Shown here: positions 5,673-6,942 of the stretch, in pieces
Layout: every line of letters begins with the position of its first letter
How positions within the stretch are numbered: the first letter of the stretch is position 1
Origin: Candidatus Schekmanbacteria bacterium
Lineage (GTDB): Bacteria; Schekmanbacteria; GWA2-38-11; J061
Assembly (NCBI GenBank): GCA_003695725.1
Contig: RFHX01000345.1
Coordinates: 1 to 6,942 of the forward strand
Direction of reading: 5' to 3'
Length of the DNA: 6,942 nt
Translations under genes and position numbers: made by a program
Notes under the pieces: model-generated
What the model was told of the DNA's origin: nothing
The model's input: the letters and a program-made list of their open reading frames with translations, nothing else
The model's database searches: none

Positions 5673-6942
5673 TTTCAAAAGATATTTTAGTTTCGCATCC
5701 TTCATAATAGTTCTTATAAGTGTAACTCCTGCATCATGTTTAAGCTCACTCCCTTTTATTCCTTCAGATGATTCAAAATATCAATGCATTGAAACAACGC
5801 AAGGAATTCCTCTTCTTAAGAAGAAAATAAATGGAAAATTTAAAGAGATAAAGATTGATAGAGAAATAGGGAAAATAAAAAAGAGGGTAAAAAAATATAA
5901 AAAGAAATTAGTTAGACTCCATAAAGAAATACGCGGTCTCAAAGGCAAGAAATATGAAAAAAAATTTGTCAACCTTTACAGAGCGCATCACAAAATGAAA
6001 ATAAACACCCAGTTTCTTTCTCAAATCAAAAGTTGTAAAAATGGAGAATTTGAATATGACGACATTTCAACTCCCGGCAATCCTGCACAAAAAATCTCAT
6101 GGGATATTGGTAAAGAAGTTGGTTATCAGCCAGCAGCCGATAAACTAAACGAAAGTGCCGAAGAAGCATTTGCCTTTGACTCAAAAAACTATTTCGTAAA
6201 ATCAAAAAAGATTCATGGAACAAAAGTTATTGTAGCATTGCACAAAAGCATATTCAAAAAAAATATAACAGCTTTCAAACCAAAGGAAATTGCAGATATA
6301 ACAATAGATATGTTTCACGAAATATGGCACTTCTTCAATGGATTTCCTCTCGATAAGTACATTGTAAAAATTAGAAATTCTAAAGAATCATCAAGTTATG
6401 CTTTGTCACAGGGAGGAGTTGTATTTTCTGCAAAAAATCTGGATAACAAGCTAATTACTGCCCATGAGATGATTCATTCATGGAATGGAAAAACTTTCAA
6501 TTATGAGCCGGATGGCAGCGGCAACCTTTTTCAGCTTGAAACTTATATCACTGAAGGAATGACAATTTATTTTACAAACAGAGTTCAAGGATTTGTAATG
6601 AGTGAATTTGAATACAAAGATACTATGAAAAGCCTGTGGTTCCAATATATTGAAAGAATAGGCACTAAATATGACCTCCCCTTTCAGGAATTATCCGCCA
6701 AGGCTAGTTTGGCAGGCACTGGCACATCTGAATATAAAACTATGATGAGCGCCTATAGTAATCTGTTTGCATACCTTCTCGACAGAGAACTTGTAAAAAG
6801 AGGTTATAGCATTGATGACCTTATGCAATATCTTTATATAAATTTTGGCTTGATGAACAAAAAATATACACAGAATGATATCCTTACATCTTTGAAAAAT
6901 ATTACAGGCGAATCCTTTGATGAATTTTTTAATAGTTATCTC
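5662..6942 (+). CDS. Secreted M61-like (gluzincin) metallopeptidase, displaced start, 3' end cut by window edge
   Basis: An open frame runs from a TAA at 5641-5643 to the right edge. From TTG 5662 it gives 427 residues. KRYF then a hydrophobic run (residues 6-24) ending in PASC (C26) looks like a signal peptide, perhaps of a lipoprotein though the lipobox is imperfect. Residues about 54-110 are lysine-rich and probably helical. The catalytic part has zinc motif HEMIH (268-272) followed by SWNGK, a third ligand E298 in TYITEGMTIYF, and YSNLFAYLLDREL...YSIDDLM (365-388) then ITGESFDEFF, all in the order of M61 glycyl-aminopeptidase-type enzymes. The rest of the C-terminus, where M61 proteins often carry a PDZ domain, is outside the window. 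The N-terminal domain does not resemble the usual M61 one. No ATG occurs before 5995; TTG 5662 overlaps the transposase stop as TTGA and lacks a Shine-Dalgarno. It may be translated by coupling or be a 5'-truncated pseudogene. Confidence 0.75.
   Translation, partial: MTPFFKRYFSFASFIIVLISVTPASCLSSLPFIPSDDSKYQCIETTQGIPLLKKKINGKFKEIKIDREIGKIKKRVKKYKKKLVRLHKEIRGLKGKKYEKKFVNLYRAHHKMKINTQFLSQIKSCKNGEFEYDDISTPGNPAQKISWDIGKEVGYQPAADKLNESAEEAFAFDSKNYFVKSKKIHGTKVIVALHKSIFKKNITAFKPKEIADITIDMFHEIWHFFNGFPLDKYIVKIRNSKESSSYALSQGGVVFSAKNLDNKLITAHEMIHSWNGKTFNYEPDGSGNLFQLETYITEGMTIYFTNRVQGFVMSEFEYKDTMKSLWFQYIERIGTKYDLPFQELSAKASLAGTGTSEYKTMMSAYSNLFAYLLDRELVKRGYSIDDLMQYLYINFGLMNKKYTQNDILTSLKNITGESFDEFFNSYL

Noticed and set aside
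5647-5675. Rho-independent terminator formed by the right repeat hairpin and the T-run at 5670-5675
   Set aside because: On this strand the stem is only 5 bp with a C-A mismatch, and six bases (GACCCC region) separate it from the T-run, so it is too weak to call.
6316-6330. A first HExxH motif (HEIWH, residues 219-223) in the peptidase
   Set aside because: It lies in a helix ahead of FNGFPLDKY, which corresponds to the G-x-P-F-x-x-Y segment that precedes the zinc site in M61 enzymes. The second motif, HEMIHSWNG with a downstream TEG, fits the active site, so the first is probably coincidence.
1-6942. CRISPR array, phage genes, toxin-antitoxin pair or defence system
   Set aside because: No regularly spaced repeat array, no small two-gene module and no defence-family motif was found; the only repeats are the pairs listed.

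Overview
The window looks like a piece of a low-GC bacterial chromosome (mostly A/T by eye, Shine-Dalgarno sites before several genes, a class II tRNA-Leu without an encoded CCA). No gene pins down a phylum. The mix of a surface-polysaccharide locus, a degenerate intergenic repeat and a REP-associated transposase would fit an uncultivated environmental bacterium, but that is an impression only.

Left part, minus strand (4002 down to 1): a four-gene run that reads as part of a surface-glycan locus. In transcription order these are a DegT/DnrJ/EryC1/StrS sugar aminotransferase closest to GDP-perosamine synthases (4002-2896), a DPM1-like family 2 glycosyltransferase (2872-2171), a radical SAM enzyme with a SPASM-like second cysteine cluster (2026-950), and a membrane-anchored family 2 glycosyltransferase that starts inside the radical SAM gene and runs off the left edge (957-1). 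One enzyme would make an amino-sugar nucleotide, two would transfer sugars to a lipid or growing glycan, and the radical SAM enzyme may modify a component.

Middle (4003-4533): a 531-base divergent spacer between that operon and a plus-strand tRNA gene. It has plausible promoters facing both ways and several short repeats: a long inverted repeat enclosing a 19-bp tandem duplication, a perfect AT-rich hairpin, and a pair of 17-bp direct repeats.

Right part, plus strand: tRNA-Leu(UAA) (4534-4619), then, 11 bases later, a complete RAYT-type element (about 4631-5672). It has a tyrosine HUH transposase with a DnaA domain IV-like C-terminus, bounded by 28-base inverted repeats matching at 27 positions. 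The transposase stop codon lies inside the right repeat and overlaps, as TTGA, the only upstream start-like codon of the next gene. That gene is a secreted or lipoprotein-like M61-type (gluzincin) metallopeptidase that runs off the right edge. It has no ATG near its signal peptide, which suggests the element removed its native start and now supplies a substitute. This junction is the most interesting point of the window.
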